Shown here one piece after another: positions 56,501-64,000 of a stretch of DNA of 64,000 nucleotides. The stretch is taken from positions 3,396,001-3,460,000 of the forward strand of contig NC_013960.1 in assembly GCF_000024725.1 (NCBI RefSeq), read 5' to 3'. The notes below the pieces were generated by a model that saw nothing but the letters and a program-made list of their open reading frames with translations, did no database searches and was not told the origin of the DNA. Origin of the DNA: Nitrosococcus halophilus Nc 4 (GTDB lineage Bacteria; Pseudomonadota; Gammaproteobacteria; Nitrosococcales; Nitrosococcaceae). Positions within the stretch are counted from its first letter, which is position 1; each line of letters opens with the position of its first letter. A program made the position numbers and the translations under genes.

Positions 56501-58872
56501 CTGTTGTTACCGTCGATCCTGATAACGAGCTGGTTGCGGCCTTCTTGGAAGAAGCCGATGAGTTACTACAAACCAGTCAGACGAGTCTTTCGAACTGGCA
56601 AGAAGCCCCCTCTGAACGGACTTCCGTTGAAGGCTTCCAACGAGAATTACATACCCTAAAAGGGGGCGCGCGCCTGGCAGGCATTACCCCCCTGGCGGAT
56701 TTAGCTCATCAGATGGAAACGGTAGTGAGTTCCCTCGTAGAGGGAAAACACAATGCGGAACCAGCACTATTTGAGCTTCTGCAACGGGGCCTTGATCGAT
56801 TATGCACTCTACGCGACCTTGCCCAGCAGGCGACTCCCCTCCCCTCCGTAGCAGACTTATTAGCCGAAATGAGCCGTTACAGTTCAAAATCCCTGCTTTC
56901 CTACCAGGAGGATTCTCCAATAGGGGACGTTCCCTCCACAAATGTTCAGGAGTTATCGGCAACTCCCCTCGTTCCCCCCTCCGAGCAGGAGCTACACAAA
57001 ACTGCCCCGCCCCTTTCAGAAAATCGAAACACTTCGGTAGAACAAGTACGGGTACGGGCCGATTTACTGGATCATTTGGTCAATAATGCTGCTGAAGTCA
57101 ATATCTTCTGTACCCGGGTTGAGCAGCAGATTGGAACCATGCGTTTGAATCTCGGCGAGATGGAACAAACTATCGCCCGCCTAGGGGGGCAACTCCGCAG
57201 ATTGGAGATCGAAACCGAGGCCCAAATCCTTTATCGCCATGAAGAAAAAGAGAGTCACCACCTAGAAGATTTCGATCCCTTGGAAATGGATCGCTACTCC
57301 CAATTACATCAGTTATCCCGGGGTCTCATAGAAAGTATTAGCGATCTCACCAATATAAAAGAAACGCTGGATGAATCGGCGCGGGAAGCCGATACCCTCT
57401 TACTCCAACAATCGCGCATTGGAACCGACCTTCAGCAAGGGTTAATGAATACGCGGATGTTACCATTCACTGGGGTAACACCGCGCTTGCAACGCATCGT
57501 TCGCCAAACAGCGCAAGAACTCAACAAGAAAGTCCAGCTCCAAATAGCCGATGGCGGCCTTGAATTGGACCGGACGGTACTAAACCGCATTATTGCTCCC
57601 CTCGAGCATATGCTGCGAAACAGCATTGCCCATGGTATTGAAGCCCCATCCGCCCGCATCGAAGTCGGTAAGGAGGCAATAGGCACTATTCACCTCTCCC
57701 TGACCCGGGAAGGTTCAGAAATCGTCATCCAAGTGCGTGATGATGGCCAAGGCATTGATCTGGAAAAAGTACGTACCAAAGCACTCGCTCAAGGGCTGGT
57801 ACGAGAAGAATCCATGCCTCCCGATGACGAATTGATCCAACTCATTTTGGAATCAGGCTTTAGCACCGCGGATAAAGTTTCCCAAATTGCAGGGCGTGGA
57901 GTCGGCATGGATGTCGTCAACAGCGAAATCCGAGCGCTCAATGGAACCTTAAATATCGCTTCTCAAAAGGGTAGCGGAACGACCTTCACCGCCCGCCTTC
58001 CCCTAACCCTGACCATTGTCCAGGCCCTGCTGGTAGAAACCGGCAATGAACTTTTCGCTTTGCCCATCATTAGCGTACACAGCGTTATCCGCCTTGATCA
58101 AAAAACCGTTGCCTCCTTACTTTCAAACGAGCAAGGCCTATACTGCCATGGAGGCGTCAATTATCAATTTATTCATCTTGGCGCCGCCTTGGGCCAGGAA
58201 CATCCTGAGCTCCCTGCCTCGAGCACCCATTATCCTGTGTTACTGGTGCGCTCCGGTGAACTTCAGGCCGCCGTATTAGTGGACACCCTGATAGGGAGCC
58301 GTGAAATCGTCATCAAATCAGTGGGCCCCCAACTCAACACCATTAAAGAGATAACGGGGGCCACCATCCTCGGAGATGGAAGGGTGGTACTTATCCTGGA
58401 TCTGCCAGCCCTCATCCGCAAAGCCATCCAAAAACCAGAAACCATCGTGACCATAGGGCAGGAAACCGACGCTCAGGCATCGCAAAAGAATGTGGTCATG
58501 GTGGTCGATGATTCTATTACCATTCGCAAAGCCACTCAGAAACTTTTGGAGCGTCATGGTATGGCAGTATTAACAGCCAGGGATGGGGTGGACGCGGTAG
58601 AACATCTGCAGGAGCATATCCCCGATATTTTTCTGCTGGATATAGAAATGCCGCGGATGGATGGGTTTGAGCTTGCCACTTTCATCCGCAAGGATACGCG
58701 ATTGCAGGATATCCCCATCATCATGATTACTTCCCGGAGTGGGAAAAAACACCGAGATCGGGCCGAACAGATTGGCGTCAACAGCTATCTGGTCAAACCC
58801 TATCAAGAAGATGAATTACTGCAACATATTCAGCTTCTTTTGAGCCCAGCTGAAGCCGATGTTACCGTCTAA
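53584..58872 (+). CDS. chpA: ChpA (PilL) hybrid chemotaxis histidine kinase with multiple Hpt domains
   Basis: The 1762-residue cytoplasmic kinase has an N-terminal FimL-like helical region, then three canonical Hpt domains with phospho-acceptor His at about H673 (FHTLKGSGR), H865 (LHTLKGGAR) and H1023 (LHTLKGGAR). A dimerisation region follows. The CheA-type ATPase has N box LEHMLRNSIAHGIE (1340-1353), G1 VRDDGQG (1384-1390) and G2 GRGVGMDVV from 1437. Next come a CheW domain (about 1480-1620) and a C-terminal receiver with D1642, D1643, D1686 and K1738. Pseudomonas ChpA is larger, with more Hpt domains. Linkers are Pro/Glu-rich. AGGAG precedes the start by 8 nt. Confidence 0.94.
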   Translation: MSINHEFNQNALSWVKNELDESLREASLALEAFSESTDDITQLRFCLNHLYQVEGVLQMVELSGANLLAVETKALALSILDQKTDLNGQALEALMQGTLLLQDYLNRLEAGKKDHPLSVLPMVNELRLAHSKTPLKKTEFFEPDLNTPLPETLTAHLKSDSRELPLVAAKIRPQYESALLSWFRNPMGDGLFRLAKIITELRQYSHDITVFRLWWLSQGVIEALQEGGLQATQEIKLLLGTLNKQIKTLAQEGEPALAASVTEDLLKSLLFQIANAPSSGKEVIAIKETYQLENCLPSDRVLLTDLGTEIVDTVLNAFQEDLAQAKDLLDIFERTSEQPQQGLETLCNLFQKMADTLAILGFVSPIAILREAISQLEEKRQQGAGLDGTQHLELANTLLQIEASLKREIAQSRNSPTTSPANDTHSDTKESPSDSAAGGDIQTAQNTATKECLSELAVVGQALTNYSKNPADSSALNPIPHQLQRTAGALSVLGLSRIAALIADCTRFINGALIGKTYKTAPPSLEELAEAIAAIELYLEMLTEGALASGSLLDTAADRLARLLESLEHLPPDQQETAETASTPAASESKEATAENTELSANTTTNIDLISSEPTHWEAPEAPVYPEGVDGEIATYFIEEAQEEMASIAENFSQWKQDLNQQEALKTVRRSFHTLKGSGRLAGATDLGELAWAIENMFNRIIDGTLAANPAVFETIEAAQRALPQLLTLFTHGGGTPPKDILILTQRAHTLADGAANATLDKGPSETEVVYSPPPETDTPSAEAKVPADDSKSTQEESQPQRAKQEAATSTQHSSASKPVSDPELLAAFLDEAEDILQAAETALADWRAAPHERGPVQQLQRELHTLKGGARLANLTALGDLSHDLESLIITVIDEGLTGGKELFDLLQEGHDRLAEMCDAIHHGVALLAANDLSSRIRKVLDSSLQAEKTSTVPAEPSQDYAPPSTPAAEATVVTVDPDNELVAAFLEEADELLQTSQTSLSNWQEAPSERTSVEGFQRELHTLKGGARLAGITPLADLAHQMETVVSSLVEGKHNAEPALFELLQRGLDRLCTLRDLAQQATPLPSVADLLAEMSRYSSKSLLSYQEDSPIGDVPSTNVQELSATPLVPPSEQELHKTAPPLSENRNTSVEQVRVRADLLDHLVNNAAEVNIFCTRVEQQIGTMRLNLGEMEQTIARLGGQLRRLEIETEAQILYRHEEKESHHLEDFDPLEMDRYSQLHQLSRGLIESISDLTNIKETLDESAREADTLLLQQSRIGTDLQQGLMNTRMLPFTGVTPRLQRIVRQTAQELNKKVQLQIADGGLELDRTVLNRIIAPLEHMLRNSIAHGIEAPSARIEVGKEAIGTIHLSLTREGSEIVIQVRDDGQGIDLEKVRTKALAQGLVREESMPPDDELIQLILESGFSTADKVSQIAGRGVGMDVVNSEIRALNGTLNIASQKGSGTTFTARLPLTLTIVQALLVETGNELFALPIISVHSVIRLDQKTVASLLSNEQGLYCHGGVNYQFIHLGAALGQEHPELPASSTHYPVLLVRSGELQAAVLVDTLIGSREIVIKSVGPQLNTIKEITGATILGDGRVVLILDLPALIRKAIQKPETIVTIGQETDAQASQKNVVMVVDDSITIRKATQKLLERHGMAVLTARDGVDAVEHLQEHIPDIFLLDIEMPRMDGFELATFIRKDTRLQDIPIIMITSRSGKKHRDRAEQIGVNSYLVKPYQEDELLQHIQLLLSPAEADVTV

Positions 58873-59887
58873 GAAAGCGCTCGTCCGGGTCGCCATTGCC
58901 TGTAACAGCAAGGAGATGAGGCTCCGGACCCGCCGCATTCTAGAACAACAGGGTCTTATTGTAGTCGCCGATGGCCCCCTAGAGCTCCCTTTTCTGACCA
59001 CCGCCGAAAGCTATCACGCCAATGTACTTTTTGTCGAGTTAGACGAAGCTTATGAAGAACAAGCCCAAGTGCTTGAAAAACTCTTAGAACAGGCTTCACT
59101 TCCCATGTTGTTTAATGAGGGGATTTTTCAGGATAAAAAAAAGCGCACCACACTAGCTAAATGGGGACAACGGGTCAGCGAAAAACTAACCAAACTTGCA
59201 ACCTCCACCCCACCGAGGATAACCGCAACAGGAGAAACAGCGACACCGATTAACTCAGTTGGCTTTTCAGTAGAAGAAGAAAAAGCCCCGCAAAGGGTTT
59301 GGGTACTGGGCGCATCCACTGGCGGACCCCAAGCTCTGCGCCGCTTTCTCAGCGCTATTCCCGGCACTTTACCTATCGCATTTATAGTCGCCCAGCATAT
59401 TGGCAGCAATTTTCTAGAACTGTTTACAAAACAATTATCCAAATATACCCGCTTTTCCGTAGAAGTACCGAAATCGGGACACTTGCTTCAACATCAACAG
59501 ATTTTGATTGCTCCAGAAAAACATGACCTCAGCTTTGACGATAACTGCTGCCTGACATTATTACCTACTGTTCGGGATTACCGATACAGCCCCTCGATTG
59601 ATTTGCTCATGTGCAAGGTATCCAAACGTTTTGGTCCTATGGCCGGTGCCATTATTTTTAGTGGTATGGGTGATGATGGCGCCCAAGGCTGCCGTTACCT
59701 TTTTGCAAATGGGGGTACGGTCTGGGCCCAAGATGCTGCCAGCTGCGAAATCAGCAGTATGCCTGATTATGCCCGCGCTACGGGGGCCGTCAGTTTCAGC
59801 GCCCCTCCGGAAGAACTCGCTAGAAATCTTGTCAAGCTACTGGGAAAGGCCAAGGATGGCGCAAGTCAGCAGGGAGCAATCAATTAA
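58859..59887 (+). CDS. chpB: Chemotaxis methylesterase ChpB (CheB type)
   Basis: The 342-residue protein has a degenerate receiver-like N-terminus (about 1-110, VRVAIACNSKEMRLRTRRIL). The CheB catalytic domain follows, with Ser in WVLGASTGGPQALRRFL, His in FIVAQHIGSNFLE and Asp in IIFSGMGDDGAQG. It should demethylate PilJ. Its start overlaps the end of chpA by 14 nt. The missing acceptor Asp in the N-terminal part suggests no control by phosphorylation, as in Pseudomonas ChpB. Confidence 0.9.
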   Translation: MLPSKKALVRVAIACNSKEMRLRTRRILEQQGLIVVADGPLELPFLTTAESYHANVLFVELDEAYEEQAQVLEKLLEQASLPMLFNEGIFQDKKKRTTLAKWGQRVSEKLTKLATSTPPRITATGETATPINSVGFSVEEEKAPQRVWVLGASTGGPQALRRFLSAIPGTLPIAFIVAQHIGSNFLELFTKQLSKYTRFSVEVPKSGHLLQHQQILIAPEKHDLSFDDNCCLTLLPTVRDYRYSPSIDLLMCKVSKRFGPMAGAIIFSGMGDDGAQGCRYLFANGGTVWAQDAASCEISSMPDYARATGAVSFSAPPEELARNLVKLLGKAKDGASQQGAIN

Positions 59888-59914
59888 ATTCAACCGTTTA
59901 TCTTTTCACTACAA

Positions 59915-60448
59915 ATGACTAAAAGCCAACTGTCCATCTCCAATACAACGGTAAAGTCATGCCCACATGACGACCAGGCCAGCAGTAAGCCACAATCCGG
60001 CAATCTAGTCCCCAGTATCCTGATACCCTTGCAGGATCAAACCCTGCTTTTACCGAGGACCGCGATTGCCGAGGTCATCCCCTATAGAGCGCCTGATCCC
60101 CTGCAAGGCGCGCCTCAATGGCTGTACGGTACCTTACGCTGGCGGGAACAACTTCTCCTATTAATCAGTTTTGAGGCGCTCCAAAGAAAACCCACGCCGT
60201 CACTTTCAAAACAAACTCGTATCGTTGTCTTCAATACTGTCACCAGTCTTTCCAAGCGGAAATTTTATGCCCTTATTATTCAAGGCATCCCCCAGTTGAT
60301 CCTGGCTCGTGCCGATAACCTTTCAGCTTCTCCCAAGCCCCCCAATAGTCCCTTGCTGTACTGTTGTGCAGAAATCAACCAGTGTCCAGTGGTGATTCCC
60401 AACCTAGGCTACTTAGAAGAAACGTTGCAAAGGTGTGTGACAGGATAA
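59915..60448 (+). CDS. chpC: CheW-like protein ChpC
   Basis: The 177-residue protein has a CheW-like domain from about residue 28: SILIPLQDQTLLLPRTAIAE, WLYGTLRWREQLLLLISFEA and KFYALIIQGIPQLILA. ChpC is the second adaptor of the Pil-Chp system. It is the last gene of the operon and faces rsmE with 21 nt between stop codons. No clear terminator was seen in that gap. Confidence 0.85.
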   Translation: MTKSQLSISNTTVKSCPHDDQASSKPQSGNLVPSILIPLQDQTLLLPRTAIAEVIPYRAPDPLQGAPQWLYGTLRWREQLLLLISFEALQRKPTPSLSKQTRIVVFNTVTSLSKRKFYALIIQGIPQLILARADNLSASPKPPNSPLLYCCAEINQCPVVIPNLGYLEETLQRCVTG

Positions 60449-60469
60449 GGAGGAACAACACCTACTCCG

Positions 60470-61201
60470 CTACAAATCTCCCCAGAGCAGTTGCAGGGCG
60501 GTCAGCGCCGCTACAGTAGCGGTCTCAGTTCGCAATACCCGGGGTCCAAGAGAAACGTCAATAAAACCGGCCTGTTGTGCCTCCTTGACTTCTACTTCAC
60601 TCAATCCACCTTCCGGGCCAATCAGCAAAATTAACCGCTTACCCAAAGGCGATGGTAACGTCTTCAAAGGCCGATGACTCCGGGGATCCAATAGCACTGC
60701 AAGCCCCGCATGGCAATCGCCAAGAAAAGCCGCCAACGACCGGGGCGTATCCACCCCCGGAGTGTAGTTGCGGCCACATTGTTCACAAGCACTGATCACC
60801 ACCCCTCGCCAATGGCGCAGCCGTTTTTCCAGGCGCTCCCCGGAGAGATGGACGGCGCTGCGTTCAGTGAATAAGGGAACAATACCGCTCACGCCAAGTT
60901 CCACCGCTTTTTGAAGGGCATAATCCATCCGCTCACCCCGGGAAATGCCCTGACCTAGGATAATGTCCAGGGGCGATTCAACATTACGTTCCATCCGCTC
61001 CAGAATCCGGGCCTCGGCCGACCGCTTTTCCACCGTCTCCAGCACCGCCCGGTACTCAGTCCCCCGGCCATCAAACAACCATAATTCGGCACCGGCCCTC
61101 AGACGCAATACCCGGACCACATGCTGCAAAGCCCGCTCATCTAGGACTACGCTAGAGCCGATTGATAGGGGCAGGGAAGAATAGATACGGGGAACACGCA
61201 T
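60470..61201 (-). CDS. rsmE: 16S rRNA (uracil(1498)-N(3))-methyltransferase RsmE
   Basis: The 243-residue enzyme has an N-terminal PUA-like part (RVLRLRAGAELWLFDGRG) and a C-terminal SPOUT trefoil-knot SAM domain with LIGPEGGLSEVEVKEA and SLGPRVLRTETATVAALTAL. It methylates U1498 of 16S rRNA. Length is as usual. It faces the Pil-Chp operon tail to tail. Confidence 0.95.
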   Translation of the reverse strand: MRVPRIYSSLPLSIGSSVVLDERALQHVVRVLRLRAGAELWLFDGRGTEYRAVLETVEKRSAEARILERMERNVESPLDIILGQGISRGERMDYALQKAVELGVSGIVPLFTERSAVHLSGERLEKRLRHWRGVVISACEQCGRNYTPGVDTPRSLAAFLGDCHAGLAVLLDPRSHRPLKTLPSPLGKRLILLIGPEGGLSEVEVKEAQQAGFIDVSLGPRVLRTETATVAALTALQLLWGDL

Positions 61202-61224
61202 AACCTAATCTAGATTCGGCTTTC

Positions 61225-61341
61225 AGCCGCAAATGCACGCGAATAAACGCCCATAAAACAATGCCGATTGCCTAGTGGATGAACGCTTGCCCGTCTCTAA
61301 GCCATTAAAATATTTGCGTTCATGGACGTTAATTCGCGGCT
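61225..61341. repeat. 117-bp imperfect palindromic interspersed repeat
   Basis: The outer arms AGCCGCAAATGCACGCGAAT and, on the other strand, AGCCGCGAATTAACGTCCAT match over about 35 bases, with AACGC further in. It lies in the gap between rsmE and bioA and has no coding content. It resembles the common AACGC/GAAT-rich palindromic repeats of some Proteobacteria. No other copy was found in the window. Confidence 0.6.
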
Positions 61342-61389
61342 AAGTGTTTTATCTTAGGAGCATTATGGGCTTTAGGGTAAGTTCCTGGC

Positions 61390-62739
61390 TTAATCCCGGG
61401 TCGCAAGCCCGATTCCTTCCCATGCAACCTCGGCCAGGTCGGTGATCTGCTCAGGAGTAATCACATAGGGCGGCATAAAGTAGACCACGTTACCCAATGG
61501 CCGAAGCAACATCCCTTTCTGCAAGCCATGTTGATAGACCCGCAATCCGCGCCGCTCCTGCCAAGGATAGGGCTCGCGGGAAGCCTTATCCTTCACCATT
61601 TCTATGGCCAGAATCATGCCATGCTGTCGCACCTCCGCAACATGGGGATGATCAACAAAGTGGTCTGTGACTTCCTGCATCTTTTTCGCCAATAGCCGGT
61701 TATTTTCCAGGACCCGGTCTTCTTTGAAGATATCGAGAGTCGCCAAGGCGGCACTACAACCCACAGGATTGGCGGTAAAACTATGGGAATGGAGAAAAGC
61801 CCGCAAGGTAGAATAGTCATCATAAAAGGCCTGATATACCGGTTCAGTAGTGAGCACTACCGCCAAAGGAAGGTAGCCCCCCGTCAAGCCCTTGGACAAA
61901 CAAAGAAAATCCGGCGTAATCTCCGCCTGCTCGCAGGCAAAGAATGTCCCCGTGCGACCAAAACCCACCGCAATCTCATCGGCAATCAAATGGACACCAA
62001 ATCGATCGCAGGCTTCTCTTAGTAGAGACAAATAAACCGGATCGTACATCCGCATATTGCCGGCACATTGAACCAGCGGCTCCACAATAACGGCGCAGGT
62101 CTCCTCAGCATAGCGCTCTAGCGCCCTTTCCATATGAACAAACTGGCGCCGACAATAATCGGCTTCGCTCTCCCCTTTCTCCCGGGAAAAACAATCCGGG
62201 GAGGGCACCGTAATCACATCCATCAAAAGGGGGCAATAGGTCTCTTTATACAAGGCCACATCCCCTACCGCCAAGGCGCCAAGGGTTTCGCCATGGTAAC
62301 TATTGGTAAGAGAAATAAAGCGGGTTTTGCGGGGCTTTCCAACATTACGCCAGTAATGGAAACTCATCTTAAGCGCCACTTCTATCGCCGAGGAACCATT
62401 ATCAGCGTAAAAACAACGACTCAATCCCGGCGGAGTAATCTCCACCAATTGCTCGGAGAGGCGAATCACCGCCTCGTGGGAAAACCCGGCCAAAAGCACA
62501 TGCTCAATTTCATTCAACTGCTTTCCAATCGCCGCGTTGATCCGAGGATTGGCATGGCCAAAGAGGTTCACCCACCAAGAGCTGATAGCATCCAGGTAAC
62601 GCCGTCCTTCGAAATCCTCCAACCATATCCCCTCCCCCCGGCGAATGGGGATAAGAGGCAACTGCTCATGGTCTTTCATTTGGGTGCAGGGATGCCAAAC
62701 CACCCCCAGATCCCGCTGGGTCCATTGTTGATTATTCAT
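61390..62739 (-). CDS. bioA: Adenosylmethionine-8-amino-7-oxononanoate aminotransferase BioA
   Basis: The 449-residue PLP-dependent class III aminotransferase makes 7,8-diaminopelargonate in biotin synthesis using S-adenosylmethionine as amino donor. Seen are the N-terminal WHPCTQMKDHEQLPLIPI typical of BioA and the cofactor region FYADNGSSAIEVALKMSFHYW. Also present are LIADEIAVGFGRTGTFFA with the conserved Asp, the PLP Lys in FLCLSKGLTGGYLPLAVV, and the C-terminal PLGNVVYFMPPYVIT. Other bio genes are not in the window. Confidence 0.95.
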   Translation of the reverse strand: MNNQQWTQRDLGVVWHPCTQMKDHEQLPLIPIRRGEGIWLEDFEGRRYLDAISSWWVNLFGHANPRINAAIGKQLNEIEHVLLAGFSHEAVIRLSEQLVEITPPGLSRCFYADNGSSAIEVALKMSFHYWRNVGKPRKTRFISLTNSYHGETLGALAVGDVALYKETYCPLLMDVITVPSPDCFSREKGESEADYCRRQFVHMERALERYAEETCAVIVEPLVQCAGNMRMYDPVYLSLLREACDRFGVHLIADEIAVGFGRTGTFFACEQAEITPDFLCLSKGLTGGYLPLAVVLTTEPVYQAFYDDYSTLRAFLHSHSFTANPVGCSAALATLDIFKEDRVLENNRLLAKKMQEVTDHFVDHPHVAEVRQHGMILAIEMVKDKASREPYPWQERRGLRVYQHGLQKGMLLRPLGNVVYFMPPYVITPEQITDLAEVAWEGIGLATRD

Positions 62740-62919
62740 ATTGCTCGTTTATCTCTGTCTCTAGTGCAGCCGAAAATTTTAACAGCTTACCGAGGGAGAG
62801 CGTGAATGGGCAGTGGAATGACGAAGAAGTCGCTCAATATTGGAGTCGTGGATCTTTGCTCCCACCTGTAGTCCCCCTTAAGCTAAGCACTTCAGGAACT
62901 TAATTAATTACACATAACA

Positions 62920-64000
62920 TTGAGTCGACGTCTGATAGGTTTACTTTTGGTTCTCACCGGGATCAGTTTCCTGGTCTGGTATCTCAACCGGCCAGAGCCA
63001 ATCCCCGTTGCCTTGTCTACTGTTGAGCGGGGATTAGTGGAGGCGACGGTGGTCAATACCCGTGCGGGGACCATCAAGGCTTGCCGGCGGGCCGGGCTCT
63101 CTCCCCCGGCAGGAGGTCAGGTGGATCAGCTTACGGTCAAAGAGGGTGATCAGGTCAAGGCAGGGCAACTCTTGCTAGAATTATGGAATAATGACTTGGA
63201 GGCTGAAGTCCAGCTTGCTGAAAAACAGGCCAAAGCCAGTACCGCCCAAGCCGAAGAAGCCTGTGTCCGAGCCCGGGTGGCGGAAAAAGAAGCTCAACGA
63301 CTGTTGCAACTGCAAAAGCGCTCCCTGATTTCCGAGGAGCTGGTCGATCGGGCCGTAGGCGATGCCCAAGCCCGTCGCGCAGCCTGCCACGCCGCCCAAG
63401 CTCGGGCTGAAGTCAGCGAGGCTCAAATGGCCGTCAACCGCGCCGTCTTAGCCCGAACCCTCTTATATGCCCCTTTTGATGGCATCGTTGCCGAAGTCAA
63501 TGCAGAACTGGGCGCCTTTGTGACTCCTTCCCCTACGGGCGTGCCGACCCTCCCCGCCATTGATCTTATCGACCGCTCCTGTCTCTATGTCAGTGCCCCC
63601 ATTGACGAAGTCGATGCCCCCACTATCCGCCCCGGAATGCCCACCCGCATTACCCTGGATGCCTTCCGAGACCGAGTCTTTCCAGGGGTGGTGCGGCGAG
63701 TGGCCCCCTATGTACTGGATATAGAGAAACAGGCCCGCACGGTGGATGTGGAAGCAGAATTTAGCCGCCCCCAGGATACCGAACGGCTACTTCCCGGCTA
63801 TAGCGCTGATGTGGAGGTGATTTTAGAGCGCCACGAGGATGTACTCCGGGTCCCCACCCACGCCCTGCGGGTAGGACATCGGGTTTTGCTTTATCAACCG
63901 GAGACCGGCCGCTTGGAAGAGCGGCAAATCGAGCCTGGCCTTGCCAACTGGGAATTTACGGAAATCCAATCCGGCCTCAAGGCGGGGGATTCCATTGTCC
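62920..64000 (+). CDS. Periplasmic adaptor (HlyD/RND membrane-fusion protein), 3' truncated by the window
   Basis: The open frame starts at a TTG (62920, MSRRLIGLLLVLTGISFLVW), the first start-like codon after an in-frame stop at 62905-62907, and runs off the right edge (360 codons). It has an N-terminal membrane helix, a lipoyl-like half (QLTVKEGDQVKAGQLLLELW), a coiled-coil hairpin (about residues 90-165) and the return half TLLYAPFDGIVAEVNAELGA. The beta-barrel and MP domains follow. It should link an inner-membrane exporter (ABC or RND) to an outer-membrane channel. The exporter gene is presumably beyond the edge. Confidence 0.85.
   Translation, partial: MSRRLIGLLLVLTGISFLVWYLNRPEPIPVALSTVERGLVEATVVNTRAGTIKACRRAGLSPPAGGQVDQLTVKEGDQVKAGQLLLELWNNDLEAEVQLAEKQAKASTAQAEEACVRARVAEKEAQRLLQLQKRSLISEELVDRAVGDAQARRAACHAAQARAEVSEAQMAVNRAVLARTLLYAPFDGIVAEVNAELGAFVTPSPTGVPTLPAIDLIDRSCLYVSAPIDEVDAPTIRPGMPTRITLDAFRDRVFPGVVRRVAPYVLDIEKQARTVDVEAEFSRPQDTERLLPGYSADVEVILERHEDVLRVPTHALRVGHRVLLYQPETGRLEERQIEPGLANWEFTEIQSGLKAGDSIV

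Overview
The window looks like a chromosomal segment of a gammaproteobacterium. The evidence is a complete Pil-Chp (type IV pilus chemotaxis) operon in the Pseudomonas-like order, together with bioA and rsmE. The gene style and the insertion-sequence mix would fit a marine Chromatiales such as Nitrosococcus, but that is from memory of gene style and not proven by the sequence. No rRNA, tRNA or CRISPR array was seen.

Positions 1-44150 hold a large exopolysaccharide (EPS) locus, almost all on the minus strand, so it should be read from right to left. It begins with the envelope export and control genes: a Wza-like export protein (43235-43852), an outer-membrane beta-barrel (41985-43202), a Wzz/GumC-type co-polymerase (40072-41745), a CpsD/CapB-type tyrosine kinase (39229-40035), and a PqqD-like protein with a nucleotidyltransferase-fold protein (37666-39078). 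It continues through glycosyltransferases of several families (GT2, GT4, GT26, GT39), two Wzx-type flippases, one Wzy/ligase-like protein and an acetyltransferase. Also present are methyltransferases, a GMC oxidoreductase, a GlpD-like oxidase, a TupA-like ATP-grasp protein, a polysaccharide lyase and a broken SGNH hydrolase. Five separate sulfotransferase genes point to a sulfated extracellular polysaccharide. No initiating phosphoglycosyltransferase, exosortase or PAPS-synthesis gene was seen.

The EPS region is full of mobile DNA. There are two IS1-family copies with perfect 8-bp target duplications, and a 210-bp internally deleted IS1 derivative that also has an 8-bp duplication. An IS630 element is nested inside an IS5-family relic, and there are fragments of IS1595, IS4 and probably ISAs1 transposases. 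Several genes are broken: the SGNH hydrolase by IS1, and a GT4 glycosyltransferase by a shift at a nine-base homopolymer.

Positions 45917-60448 form a surface-motility signalling block. On the minus strand are a TPR/FimV-like protein, a protein with a receiver-like N-terminus, a small GTPase and a roadblock-like protein. Divergently on the plus strand lie pilG, pilH, pilI, pilJ, pilK, chpA, chpB and chpC. A foldback MITE with IS630-like ends and a 20-bp tandem duplication separate the two groups. The right edge carries rsmE, a palindromic interspersed repeat, bioA and the start of an efflux-type periplasmic adaptor gene that runs off the window.
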